Source of the DNA: Pseudomonadota bacterium
GTDB lineage: Bacteria; Myxococcota_A; Polyangia; GCA-2747355
Length of the DNA stretch: 64,000 nt
Assembly (NCBI GenBank): GCA_016711215.1
Contig: JADJTL010000002.1
Span: forward strand, 372,001 to 436,000
Reading direction: 5' to 3'
Positions within the stretch are counted from its first letter, which is position 1. Each line of letters starts with the position of its first letter. This document shows positions 52,487 to 59,687 of this stretch, piece by piece. The notes under the pieces were generated by a model. It worked only from the letters and a program-made list of their open reading frames with translations, did not search any database and was not told the origin of the DNA. Position numbers and translations under genes: made by a program.

Positions 52487-52496
52487 GTCGTTGAGT
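52473..52496. repeat. 8-bp tandem repeat containing the folK stop codon
   Basis: Three perfect copies of CGTTGAGT (52473, 52481, 52489). The folK stop TGA is in the second copy; the first copy is read in frame as part of the C-terminus. Confidence 0.9.
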
Positions 52497-52533
52497 CGCA
52501 CGCCACGCGGCGAAGCGCGCTGCGCGCGCGCGA

Positions 52534-53001
52534 TCAGGCGTTGGGCGCCGCGCGCGAGCTCGAGGATGCGCCCGTGCCAGCCGTGGCGTGCAGCGCAGCC
52601 GCGGCGTGCAGCGCATAGGCAGCCGTATGCACCGGATCCCACTCGTCGTCGGCTATCGTGTCGACCACGGGGTAGCTCGGCTGCGGCGCGAGAAGCCGCG
52701 TGAGCTCGGCGCTGGCGGCGGGGCCCAGCGCTCGGAAACGCAGCGCCATGCCCGGCGGGTCGAGCGGATGATCCGGCTCGGTGACGCGCACCACGACTGC
52801 GTCAGCCTCGACGGTTCCGGCGCCCGGCAGCTCGAACTGCAGGCGCAGCTCGCTGTCTACCGGCGCGGGTTCGGGCAGACAGACGAAGATCCCGCCGCGA
52901 CTGAGGTCCCGCGCCCTGCCCGTCACGCCCTGCGCCTGGCCAGACACCCAGAGCTTCACGCTCTGCTCGAAGGGACGGCGCGCCGTGAGCATGCATCGCA
53001 T
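52534..53001 (-). CDS. PilZ-domain protein with Ala-rich tail
   Basis: A 155-residue protein. The PilZ motifs are visible as RRPFEQSVKL (about 8-17; the second Arg of RxxxR is not in standard place) and RARDLSRGGIFV (about 29-40), followed by LRLQFELPGAGTVEADAVVV. The tail from about 120 is Ala/Ser-rich. The weak first Arg pair means c-di-GMP binding should be tested. On the minus strand it lies 270 bp beyond the J-protein gene; tandem repeats fill part of that gap, so co-transcription with dnaK-dnaJ is uncertain. Confidence 0.75.
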   Translation of the reverse strand: MRCMLTARRPFEQSVKLWVSGQAQGVTGRARDLSRGGIFVCLPEPAPVDSELRLQFELPGAGTVEADAVVVRVTEPDHPLDPPGMALRFRALGPAASAELTRLLAPQPSYPVVDTIADDEWDPVHTAAYALHAAAALHATAGTGASSSSRAAPNA

Positions 53002-53117
53002 CAGGGGGCTCCTTCCCGGCCCCTGAAGGCCGGCGTCGGTCGGGGTAGTGCGGGCGTTGGCTGGCGCAGAGTCAGCGCGGCGGCGACTCTAAGGCCTCAC
53101 GCCTCCGCGGGCAACTT

Positions 53118-53183
53118 TTGTCGCCTGCAGCTGTCGCCTGCGGCTGTCGCCTGCGGCTGTCCGCCTGCGGCTGTCGCCTGCGG
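53118..53183. repeat. 13-bp tandem repeat, five copies
   Basis: Copies of CTGTCGCCTGCGG start at 53118 (diverged), 53131, 53144, 53157 (one extra C) and 53171. Located in the gap between the J-protein and PilZ genes; the gap 53002-53271 holds no gene. Confidence 0.9.
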
Positions 53184-53271
53184 GTCGGCGAGCCATCGCG
53201 TTGCGGCGCTAAGCGGCCCCGCCCCGCCGGCGGCGCGACGCGCCGCGCCGCTTGGCGGAGGCAGAAGGGGC

Positions 53272-53775
53272 TCAGCCCCCTTGCAGGGCGGCCAGGCGCT
53301 CGGCGATCACCGGGTCGTCGCCGCCAAGGTCGGAGGCGAATTTGTAGTAGAGCCTGGCGTTCTTCTTGTCACCCTTACGCTCGGCCTCCTGCGCCATGGT
53401 GAAGTACTTTCGTGCCTGCGGGTTCGCAATGCTGTCGCCCTTGCGCGGCGCCGCCTGCTTCGTGCGCTCGGTCTTGACCAGACGGCGCTGACCCTGGGTC
53501 AGGGCCTCGTCATACTCGCGGCGCAGCGGCGGCTCCATCAGCACGCGATAGCCCTCGGTGATGCGCTTGTAGATCGCGTAGACCTGCCGCTTCAGCGCCG
53601 CATCGGGCACGGCCTGGTAGCGATCGGGATGCAGTCCGAGCGCCATCCGGTGAAAGGCCTGGCGGATCTCGTCGGCCGCTGCAGTCGCGCCAACGTTGAG
53701 CAGCTCGTAGTAGTTGTACTGCTCGAGGTCGCGGTGGATCTGGGTGATGCGTTCGCGAAGCTGCGGCGTGACCAT
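53272..53775 (-). CDS. J-domain protein, partner of the adjacent DnaK
   Basis: A 167-residue protein. The J-domain covers about 18-95 with YYELLNVGATAAADEIRQAF and the essential HPD at about 49-51 (LHPDRY). There is no G/F region, zinc finger or DnaJ substrate domain; instead a Lys/Arg linker is followed by one TPR-like helix pair (ARKYFTMAQEAERKGDKKNA). It therefore is a type III J-protein, not the housekeeping DnaJ. The gene follows dnaK by 106 bp on the same strand, so the two probably work as a dedicated pair. Confidence 0.9.
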   Translation of the reverse strand: MVTPQLRERITQIHRDLEQYNYYELLNVGATAAADEIRQAFHRMALGLHPDRYQAVPDAALKRQVYAIYKRITEGYRVLMEPPLRREYDEALTQGQRRLVKTERTKQAAPRKGDSIANPQARKYFTMAQEAERKGDKKNARLYYKFASDLGGDDPVIAERLAALQGG

Positions 53776-53881
53776 GCGCGCACGATAGCGAACCCGCCCG
53801 CGCGGCTCAAGCGAGCCCGGGGACCGCTGATGCTAGACCGAAGGCGCCGATCGGTGCGAGCGGCACGGCGCCCGCGGCAAG

Positions 53882-55486
53882 CTAAGCGGGCGCGGGCAGC
53901 TCCTGATGCTTGCGCGCGAGGGCCTCGACCTGTTCCTCGGTGGCGGCGCCGATCAACCGCACATCCGCCTTCTGCTCGCGGCCGGTGCGCTGGTCGACGG
54001 CGGAGACGCGCAGCATGCCGTCGGTGTCGATCTCGAAGGTAACGGCGATCTGCAGCTCGCCGCGCGGCGCCGGTGGCAGCTCGTCGAGCACCAGCTCACC
54101 GAGCGCCTGGTTGTCCTCGAAGAGCCTGGCCTCGCCCTGGCAGATCTGGAGCCGCACGGTCGTCTGCCCGTCCTGGCTGGTGGTGAAGCGCCGCGTCTGC
54201 TCGAGGGGGATCTGGGCATTGCGGCGAATGATCGTCTCGGTGAACCCGCCGACCACCCCGATCCCGAGCGCCCGCGGCACGACATCGAGCAGCACCGACT
54301 GCGGTCGCGGCCCCGCCTCCTCATCCCCGGCATCGAGCGCCCCATAGGTCAGGACGGCGGCCTGAATCGCGGCCCCGACGGCGACGACCTCGTCGGGGTT
54401 GATGTCGGTGCGTGGCGGCCGACCGAAGTACTTCTCGACGCTGTCGCGCACCAGGGGCATCCGCGTCATGCCGCCGACCAGCACGACATCGTCGATCTGC
54501 GTCGCCGTCAGGCTGGCCAGGCGCAAGGCCTCGTCGCAGATCAGGAAGGTGCGCTTGACCAGCTCCATCGCCAGCGCGTTGAGCTGCTGCAGCGGGAGCT
54601 GGAAGTCCAGATCGAGCGGCTGGCCGGTTTCGCCGTAGGCGACCTCTTGCACCTGGGCCACGGCCATCGGGCTGCCAGAGAGCTGGCATTTGAGCTGCTC
54701 GGCCACGCCGCGCAGGCGGGCCACCGCGCTGCTGTTGAAGCGCAGGTCGATGCGGTGCTCGCGCACGAACTGCTCGATCATCTGGTTGACGATCTGCTCG
54801 TCGACATCATCGCCGCCGAGGAAGGTATCACCGGCGGTCGAGAGCACCTCGAAGACCTGCTCGTTGAGCTGAAGGATGGTGATATCGAAGGTGCCGCCGC
54901 CGAAGTCGTAGACGGCGATCCGCGTCGTCAGCCCGCGACCGTAGCCGTAGGCCAGCGCCGCCGCGGTCGGCTCGTTGAGGATGCGCAGGACGTTGAGCCC
55001 GGCGACGCGGCCGGCGACGCGCGTGGCCTCGCGCTGGGCGTCGTCGAAGTTCGCCGGGACGGTGATCACCGCATGCTCGAGCCGCGCACCGATGTGCTGG
55101 CCGGCCAAGGTGGCGACGTAGCGCAGCACGTAGCTCGAGATCTCGGAAACCGTATGCTTCTGGTTGCGCGCGGCGATCAACGGCTGCTGGTTGTCGCCCT
55201 CGACGATCTTATAGGGCACGCGCTTGGCCATCGCCTGCACCTCGCGCGAGCGAAAGGGCCGACCGATCATGCGCTTGACCGAGAAGATCGTATTGACGGG
55301 GTCGATCGTGCGCCGGTCGCGCGCCGCGTAGCCCGCCAGCACGGAGCCGTTGGGATGGAACGAGACGGTCGAAGGATGGGTGCGACGACCGCCGCCGTCG
55401 GGAACGACGGTGGCCTGATCGCCCTGGACGACCGCGATCACCGAGTTCGAGGTACCGAGATCGATGCCAACTGCCGGCGTATCCAT
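53882..55486 (-). CDS. DnaK-like Hsp70 lacking the C-terminal lid
   Basis: About 534 residues from ATG 55486 (MDTPAVGIDLGTSNS), the canonical Hsp70 start; the frame is open about 61 codons further up. The ATPase domain shows GIDLGTSNSVIAVV, AVITVPANFDDAQREATR, RILNEPTAAALAYGYGR and AVYDFGGGTFDITILQL. The substrate-binding beta domain follows (LGIGVVGGFTETIIRRNAQI). The protein ends at PAPA about 30 residues after it, so the alpha-helical lid of about 100 residues found in housekeeping DnaK (about 640 residues) is missing. Similar short DnaK paralogues exist in HscC-like and myxobacterial groups (SglK of M. xanthus acts in social motility). It is paired with a J-protein. Confidence 0.93.
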   Translation of the reverse strand: MDTPAVGIDLGTSNSVIAVVQGDQATVVPDGGGRRTHPSTVSFHPNGSVLAGYAARDRRTIDPVNTIFSVKRMIGRPFRSREVQAMAKRVPYKIVEGDNQQPLIAARNQKHTVSEISSYVLRYVATLAGQHIGARLEHAVITVPANFDDAQREATRVAGRVAGLNVLRILNEPTAAALAYGYGRGLTTRIAVYDFGGGTFDITILQLNEQVFEVLSTAGDTFLGGDDVDEQIVNQMIEQFVREHRIDLRFNSSAVARLRGVAEQLKCQLSGSPMAVAQVQEVAYGETGQPLDLDFQLPLQQLNALAMELVKRTFLICDEALRLASLTATQIDDVVLVGGMTRMPLVRDSVEKYFGRPPRTDINPDEVVAVGAAIQAAVLTYGALDAGDEEAGPRPQSVLLDVVPRALGIGVVGGFTETIIRRNAQIPLEQTRRFTTSQDGQTTVRLQICQGEARLFEDNQALGELVLDELPPAPRGELQIAVTFEIDTDGMLRVSAVDQRTGREQKADVRLIGAATEEQVEALARKHQELPAPA

Positions 55487-55542
55487 GCGCGAACCCCCAA
55501 GGCAGCGTGCGGGGAGTGAGCCCCCTGCGGCGCTGAGCAGCG

Positions 55543-55570
55543 ATGATAGCCGAGCGCCGCGAGGCTGCAA
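55543..55570 (-). promoter_or_regulatory. Candidate promoter for the dnaK-like gene
   Basis: Minus strand: TTGCAG (55565-55570) and TATCAT (55543-55548, five of six) with a 16-bp spacer; the start would lie about 50 bp before the ATG. No CIRCE-type inverted repeat or clear heat-shock sigma box was seen. Confidence 0.4.
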
Positions 55571-55687
55571 AACCGGCGCACCCCGCGCCGCGGGCGACTG
55601 CGCGCGCCGCGCGGCCGGGCGCCCGCGCCACGCCGCAGCGGGCGGCAAAGTGGACCGCGCCGCGGTCACCTCCTATCGTCGCGCAGT

Positions 55688-55721
55688 AGCTGGCCGCAAG
55701 AGCAAGCTGGCCGCGAGAGCA
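55688..55721. repeat. 17-bp tandem duplication upstream of the acetyltransferase gene
   Basis: AGCTGGCCGCAAGAGCA (55688-55704) and a copy with one mismatch (55705-55721), 16 bp before the ATG. The GGGAG of the ribosome site follows directly. Confidence 0.85.
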
Positions 55722-55736
55722 AGGGAGCCCCGTCGA

Positions 55737-56354
55737 ATGAACGCAAGCACGAGCGCGACGCCAACGCTGGTCCACCCCACCGCCGTCATCGACGCCGGCG
55801 CCGAACTCGGCGCGGGCACGCGCGTCTGGCACTTCTCGCACGTGATGGCCGGCGCCCGCCTCGGCGCGCGCTGCGTGCTCGGACAGAACGTCTTCGTCGG
55901 GGCGCGGGTGCGCATCGGAGACGGCGTGAAGATCCAGAACAACGTCTCGGTCTACGATGAGGTCGTCTTGGAGGACGACGTCTTCTGCGGACCGTCGATG
56001 GTCTTCACCAACGTCACGACGCCGCGTGCCTTCATCGAGCGCAAGCACGAATACCGCACGACGCACGTGCGCCGCGGGGCGACGCTGGGTGCCAACTGCA
56101 CGGTGCTCTGCGGCACGGAGATCGGCGCATTCGCGCTGGTCGGCGCCGGCGCCGTGGTGACGCATGACGTGCCCGCGCACGCCCTGGTCGTCGGCGTGCC
56201 CGCGCGGCAGGTCGGCTGGGTCTGCCGCTGTGGGCTGCGGCTGCTGGCGGCCGAGCCCGCGCCCGCGGGCGCTGCCCCCACGCTGAGCTGCTCCGGCTGC
56301 GCCACGCACTATACGGGCGGAGCCGACGGGCAGCCGCTCACGGTGCAGCCATGA
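55737..56354 (+). CDS. WlbB/WbpD-like sugar N-acetyltransferase (left-handed beta helix)
   Basis: About 205 residues from ATG 55737, behind GGGAG. Hexapeptide repeats fill about 12-150 (LGAGTRVWHFSHVMAGARLG, IGDGVKIQNNVSVYDEVVLE, FVGARVRIG), and CGPSMVFTNVTTPRAFIERK is the WlbB-type active-site loop. Such enzymes acetylate the 3-amino group of UDP-2-acetamido-3-amino-glucuronate. After the helix is a small Cys pair-of-pairs (CRCG and CSGC, about 163-190), a zinc-ribbon-like end seen in some homologues. It overlaps the next gene by ATGA; that gene is the matching WlbA-type dehydrogenase. The aminotransferase of the pathway is not in the window. Confidence 0.87.
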   Translation: MNASTSATPTLVHPTAVIDAGAELGAGTRVWHFSHVMAGARLGARCVLGQNVFVGARVRIGDGVKIQNNVSVYDEVVLEDDVFCGPSMVFTNVTTPRAFIERKHEYRTTHVRRGATLGANCTVLCGTEIGAFALVGAGAVVTHDVPAHALVVGVPARQVGWVCRCGLRLLAAEPAPAGAAPTLSCSGCATHYTGGADGQPLTVQP

Positions 56355-57394
56355 GCCCGGCAGACGCGCCGGTCAAGGTGGGCGTCGTCGGCGCGGGCTA
56401 TTGGGGCAAGAACTACGTCCGCAACCTCGCCAACCTGCCAGGGGCCGACCTGCGCTGGGTCTGCGACCTCGATCCCCAGGCCCTCCAGCGCTGCGCGCGG
56501 CTCGCGCCGGGTGCTCGGCTGACCGCGCAGCTCGACGAGCTGCTGGCCGATCAAACGCTGCAGGCCGTGGTCGTCGCCACGCCCGCGCCGCTGCATTGCG
56601 CACCGACCCTCGCCGCGCTGGGCGCGGGAAAGCACGTGCTGGTCGAGAAGCCGATGGCCACGACGACGAGCGACGCGGCCGCGATGGTCGCCGCGGCCGA
56701 GGCCGCCGGTCGAACGCTGATGGTCGGCCACCTGATGCTCTACCATCCGGCGGTCGAGCGCCTGCAGCGCATGGTGCGCGAGGGCGAGCTCGGTCGGATC
56801 TATTACATGTATGCGCTGCGCGTGAACCTCGGACAGGTGAGGCGCGACGAGAACGCCCTCTGGAGCTTCGCGCCGCACGATCTGAGCATCATTCAATGCC
56901 TGCTCGACCAGCAGCCGGAGACGGTCGCGGCCCGCGGTCATGCCTACCTGCAGGCGGGCGTCGAGGATGTGGTCTTCCTCAACCTCGACTATCCCGATCA
57001 GACGATGGCGCAGATCCAGCTCTCGTGGCTCGATCCGCATAAGGAGCGACGCCTGACCGTGGTCGGATCACGCAAGATGGTGATCTTCGATGACACCCAC
57101 GCCAGCGAGAAGCTACGCGTCTATGATAAGGGCTTCGATCGGCCGCTCGATTACGAGTCGTTCGGCGAGTTTCTCGCGCTGCGCGACGGGGACGTGCACA
57201 TCCCGAGCGTGCGGCTCAACGAGCCGCTCGCCGCCGAATGCCTGCACTTCCTCGATTGCGTACGAAGCGGCGCCACGCCGCGCACGAGCGCGCGCGACGG
57301 CCTGGCCGTGGTCAACGTGCTCGATGCCGCCGCGCGATCGCTGCTCGCCGGCGGCGCGCCGATGCGCATCGCGCCGCCGCTGGCGGAGGGCTAA
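56351..57394 (+). CDS. Gfo/Idh/MocA dehydrogenase (WlbA/WbpB-like UDP-GlcNAcA 3-dehydrogenase)
   Basis: A 347-residue NAD-dependent enzyme. GVVGAGYWGKNYVRNLANLP is the nucleotide fold start of the WlbA type, EKP is conserved (LVEKPMATTTSD) and the catalytic-region WSFAPHDLSII is the family motif. Predicted step: oxidation at C3 of UDP-GlcNAc uronate, giving the substrate for an aminotransferase and then for the acetyltransferase encoded just upstream. Coupled to it by ATGA. Related in fold to the truncated oxidoreductase at the left edge but clearly a different member. Confidence 0.9.
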   Translation: MSPADAPVKVGVVGAGYWGKNYVRNLANLPGADLRWVCDLDPQALQRCARLAPGARLTAQLDELLADQTLQAVVVATPAPLHCAPTLAALGAGKHVLVEKPMATTTSDAAAMVAAAEAAGRTLMVGHLMLYHPAVERLQRMVREGELGRIYYMYALRVNLGQVRRDENALWSFAPHDLSIIQCLLDQQPETVAARGHAYLQAGVEDVVFLNLDYPDQTMAQIQLSWLDPHKERRLTVVGSRKMVIFDDTHASEKLRVYDKGFDRPLDYESFGEFLALRDGDVHIPSVRLNEPLAAECLHFLDCVRSGATPRTSARDGLAVVNVLDAAARSLLAGGAPMRIAPPLAEG

Positions 57395-57403
57395 CCGCGC
57401 CCC

Positions 57404-58882
57404 TCAGCTCTCCGGCGTCAGGGTGATCGCCACCATGCCGACGTGGCCGGTGCACTGGCCGTTGGCCTGCGTGAGCTGGATGGTCTGCGACCCGTACATC
57501 AGGTCGAGCGACTCGACGCGAAACGAGCAAGCACCCGCCGCGTCGTCCGGGTCGAACATATCGGTCTCCCAGATCGAGACCACGACGCCGCCCGAGGTGC
57601 CGCCGGCGAGGGCGCTCTCGGTCACGCCGCGCACGCAGCTCGAGCCGTTGAAGATCGAGGTCCAGATCTCCTGAGTGCCGCCGCGCGGGAGCGGGATTAC
57701 CCCCTTTACCGCAGACATTCCGGTGAGGTTTTGCGTGGCGTTCGGCGTACCGAGCGTCACCAGCCCGGCAAAGGTCGGCGGGAAGTACGAGTCGAGGGGA
57801 TCCCAGGTCACCGAGGCGTCGATGACGGCGCTCTGGGCGCAGACACGCCAGGTGCGCTCGCGAAACTGGCAGATCCCCTGCGCCGCGTCACAGCTCGCAC
57901 TCTGGTCGCGACACGACATGCACTGCTCCCCGTCGCGTCCGCAGAGACCATCGCTCAGGCCCTGACCGACGCCGAGCGCCACACAGCTCCCGTCGGCACG
58001 GCGACAGCCGCTGCAGAGGCCACCGACGCCGATCCCCACGCCACCACCGCTACCGCTAGCGCCGCAGCCACCGCACCAACCGGTGCTCGCGGAGGCGCAG
58101 CTCGTGATGCCATCGGGCGCGACGCAAAGCTGGGTCATCGGGTCGCAGCACTGGCGTGCGGCGCCGGGCTGACCGGGCGAGCAACTGGCGCAGGAGGCTG
58201 GTAGCAGGCCGCCAAGGCCGCCGCCGCCACCGGCGCCGCTAGTACCGGAAGCGTTGCAGGTGCCGCCAAAGCAGCTCCGCGTATTAGCGTCGCAGGTGCC
58301 ACCGCAGAAGGCGCAGCTCCCGCCGCAGGCATCGGCCTGCAGGCCGCCGCGCGCCACGCACTGGCCGCCGACACAATCCTGCGTCAGGGCATCGCAGGCG
58401 GGCGTGCAACTCGCGCTGGCCGCTGCACATTGACCGTGGACGCAGGTCTGACCGCCGGCGCAGGCGCCGCAAACGCCGCCGCCCGAGCCGCAGGCCTGCT
58501 CCGTCTGAAACGCCTGGCTCAGGCAGGCGCCCGCGGCGCTGCAACAACCGTCGGCGCAGGGACCGCAATCGCCGGCCGCACCGCCACCGCCGCAGCCGAC
58601 GGCCAGGGCTCCGACGAGCAGGAGCGCCAACCCAGCCAGGCCGCTCTGCAGGGGCCTACGCCGGAGTTCGCACCAAGCAGGGCGCCGAGAGGCGTTCGAG
58701 GAGGGAGCGGGAGGTGTGAGGTCGCGGGGGTTTGCGAGGTGGAAGTCCGCCGGGGCCTGGCCGTCCCGCGTCGCGGTCGCGCCAGCGGGCGGGCGAGCCG
58801 GCGCGGAGGGGCCCTTCGTCGGGTATGCGCGGAGCTGATCCATGATCCACCTCGGTCTGCGGGGCGGTGGCTGGTCTGCCAT
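57404..58882 (-). CDS. Cys-rich lipoprotein
   Basis: About 492 residues from ATG 58882 (AGGGG ahead); ATGs at 58930 and 58843 are also possible. The true start is uncertain because about 80 Pro/Arg-rich residues precede the lipoprotein signal LLVGALAVGC. Downstream, some 40 cysteines are spread over about 100-345 in small repeats such as CGGSCAFCGGTC, CDPMTQLCVAPDG and CSGCRRADGSCVAL, separated by Gly/Ser stretches. The last 150 residues form a Cys-poor beta-rich domain (FTGLVTL-like strands, SVTWDPLDSYFPP). Probable surface or outer-membrane protein of unknown function; this design is common in myxobacteria. It converges with wlbA at a 9-bp gap. Confidence 0.7.
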   Translation of the reverse strand: MADQPPPRRPRWIMDQLRAYPTKGPSAPARPPAGATATRDGQAPADFHLANPRDLTPPAPSSNASRRPAWCELRRRPLQSGLAGLALLLVGALAVGCGGGGAAGDCGPCADGCCSAAGACLSQAFQTEQACGSGGGVCGACAGGQTCVHGQCAAASASCTPACDALTQDCVGGQCVARGGLQADACGGSCAFCGGTCDANTRSCFGGTCNASGTSGAGGGGGLGGLLPASCASCSPGQPGAARQCCDPMTQLCVAPDGITSCASASTGWCGGCGASGSGGGVGIGVGGLCSGCRRADGSCVALGVGQGLSDGLCGRDGEQCMSCRDQSASCDAAQGICQFRERTWRVCAQSAVIDASVTWDPLDSYFPPTFAGLVTLGTPNATQNLTGMSAVKGVIPLPRGGTQEIWTSIFNGSSCVRGVTESALAGGTSGGVVVSIWETDMFDPDDAAGACSFRVESLDLMYGSQTIQLTQANGQCTGHVGMVAITLTPES

Positions 58883-59223
58883 CGGTCGCCCCTGCGGGTG
58901 GCCAATGCAACATGCGTACCGAGTCGCCATCGCTTGGCCTCGGTGACCTTGGGGCAGGCGATGGATCCCCGAAAGCGTCCCAAGTAGAGGGCGCCTGGCT
59001 GGGGGCCGAAGGGAAGATCCAACGTCAGTTCGGTGGGATACCCTGCTCCAGAGGCCGACGACCGGCGAGCCTTGCTAGCGCCACCGCCCGGGGCCCAAGA
59101 CAAGACGCTGCCCACTGCGGCGACCCAAGACGCCGCCCGCCGTGCGCGCCACGGGGCTAGCCAAGTCGCCGACGGGGGGGACGGCTGTCCTTACCGGGCT
59201 TCGATGGAGCCCAGAGCCGGGCC

Positions 59224-59586
59224 TCAGGACTGGCGGCGAGTGCCGGTCGGCCGAGGTTCAGGCAAGGCGCGCGGCAAGGTGCGTGAAGGGCCGGCACGCT
59301 CGGGGAGCTGCAGCCGGGGGCTGGTGGGATGCGGGCGATAGAGGATGGCCGTGTGGCCGACGAGGCCGCAGAGCTGCGCGCTCGCGCTCGTCGCCAGGTG
59401 CTGCGCCAGCTCCCGTTTGTCGGCCGGTTGGCGCATCCGGACCTTGATCAGCTCATGAGCCGTCAGCGCCTCGTCGAGCGCCTCGGCCACCGCGTCGCTG
59501 GCACCCTCGTGGCCGACGTGCACCACCGGCTGCAGCGAATGCGCGAGGCCGCGCAGGAAGGTGCGTTGGAAGCCGCGTAGGGCCAT
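59224..59586 (-). CDS. yhbY: YhbY/CRM-domain RNA-binding protein
   Basis: About 120 residues from ATG 59586 (MALRGFQRTFLRGLAHSL), chosen for GAGAGGA at 8 bases and because the CRM domain starts there. The fold shows HSLQPVVHVGHEGASDAV (GxxG-type loop), ALDEALTAHELIKVRMRQPA and the closing VGHTAILYRP. CRM proteins bind rRNA and pre-50S particles. The C-terminal 35 residues are Pro/Arg-rich and unlike the family. The 293-bp gap upstream in the window order (58931-59223) has no gene I can support. Confidence 0.85.
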   Translation of the reverse strand: MALRGFQRTFLRGLAHSLQPVVHVGHEGASDAVAEALDEALTAHELIKVRMRQPADKRELAQHLATSASAQLCGLVGHTAILYRPHPTSPRLQLPERAGPSRTLPRALPEPRPTGTRRQS

Positions 59587-59687
59587 ATCGTCGTCCTCTC
59601 GAAGCGCCACCGGGGGGATCGCCGGGCGCTGGGGGTCAACGCGCGGACGCTGCGACCGGGACGAGCCGCCGAGCCGCGCGGCCAGCT

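Noticed and set aside
53118..53183. CRISPR array
   Set aside because: The five 13-bp units are adjacent with no spacers and no cas genes are in the window.
55487..55736. CIRCE or heat-shock sigma promoter for the dnaK-like gene
   Set aside because: No CIRCE inverted repeat found; only a sigma-70-like box is visible.
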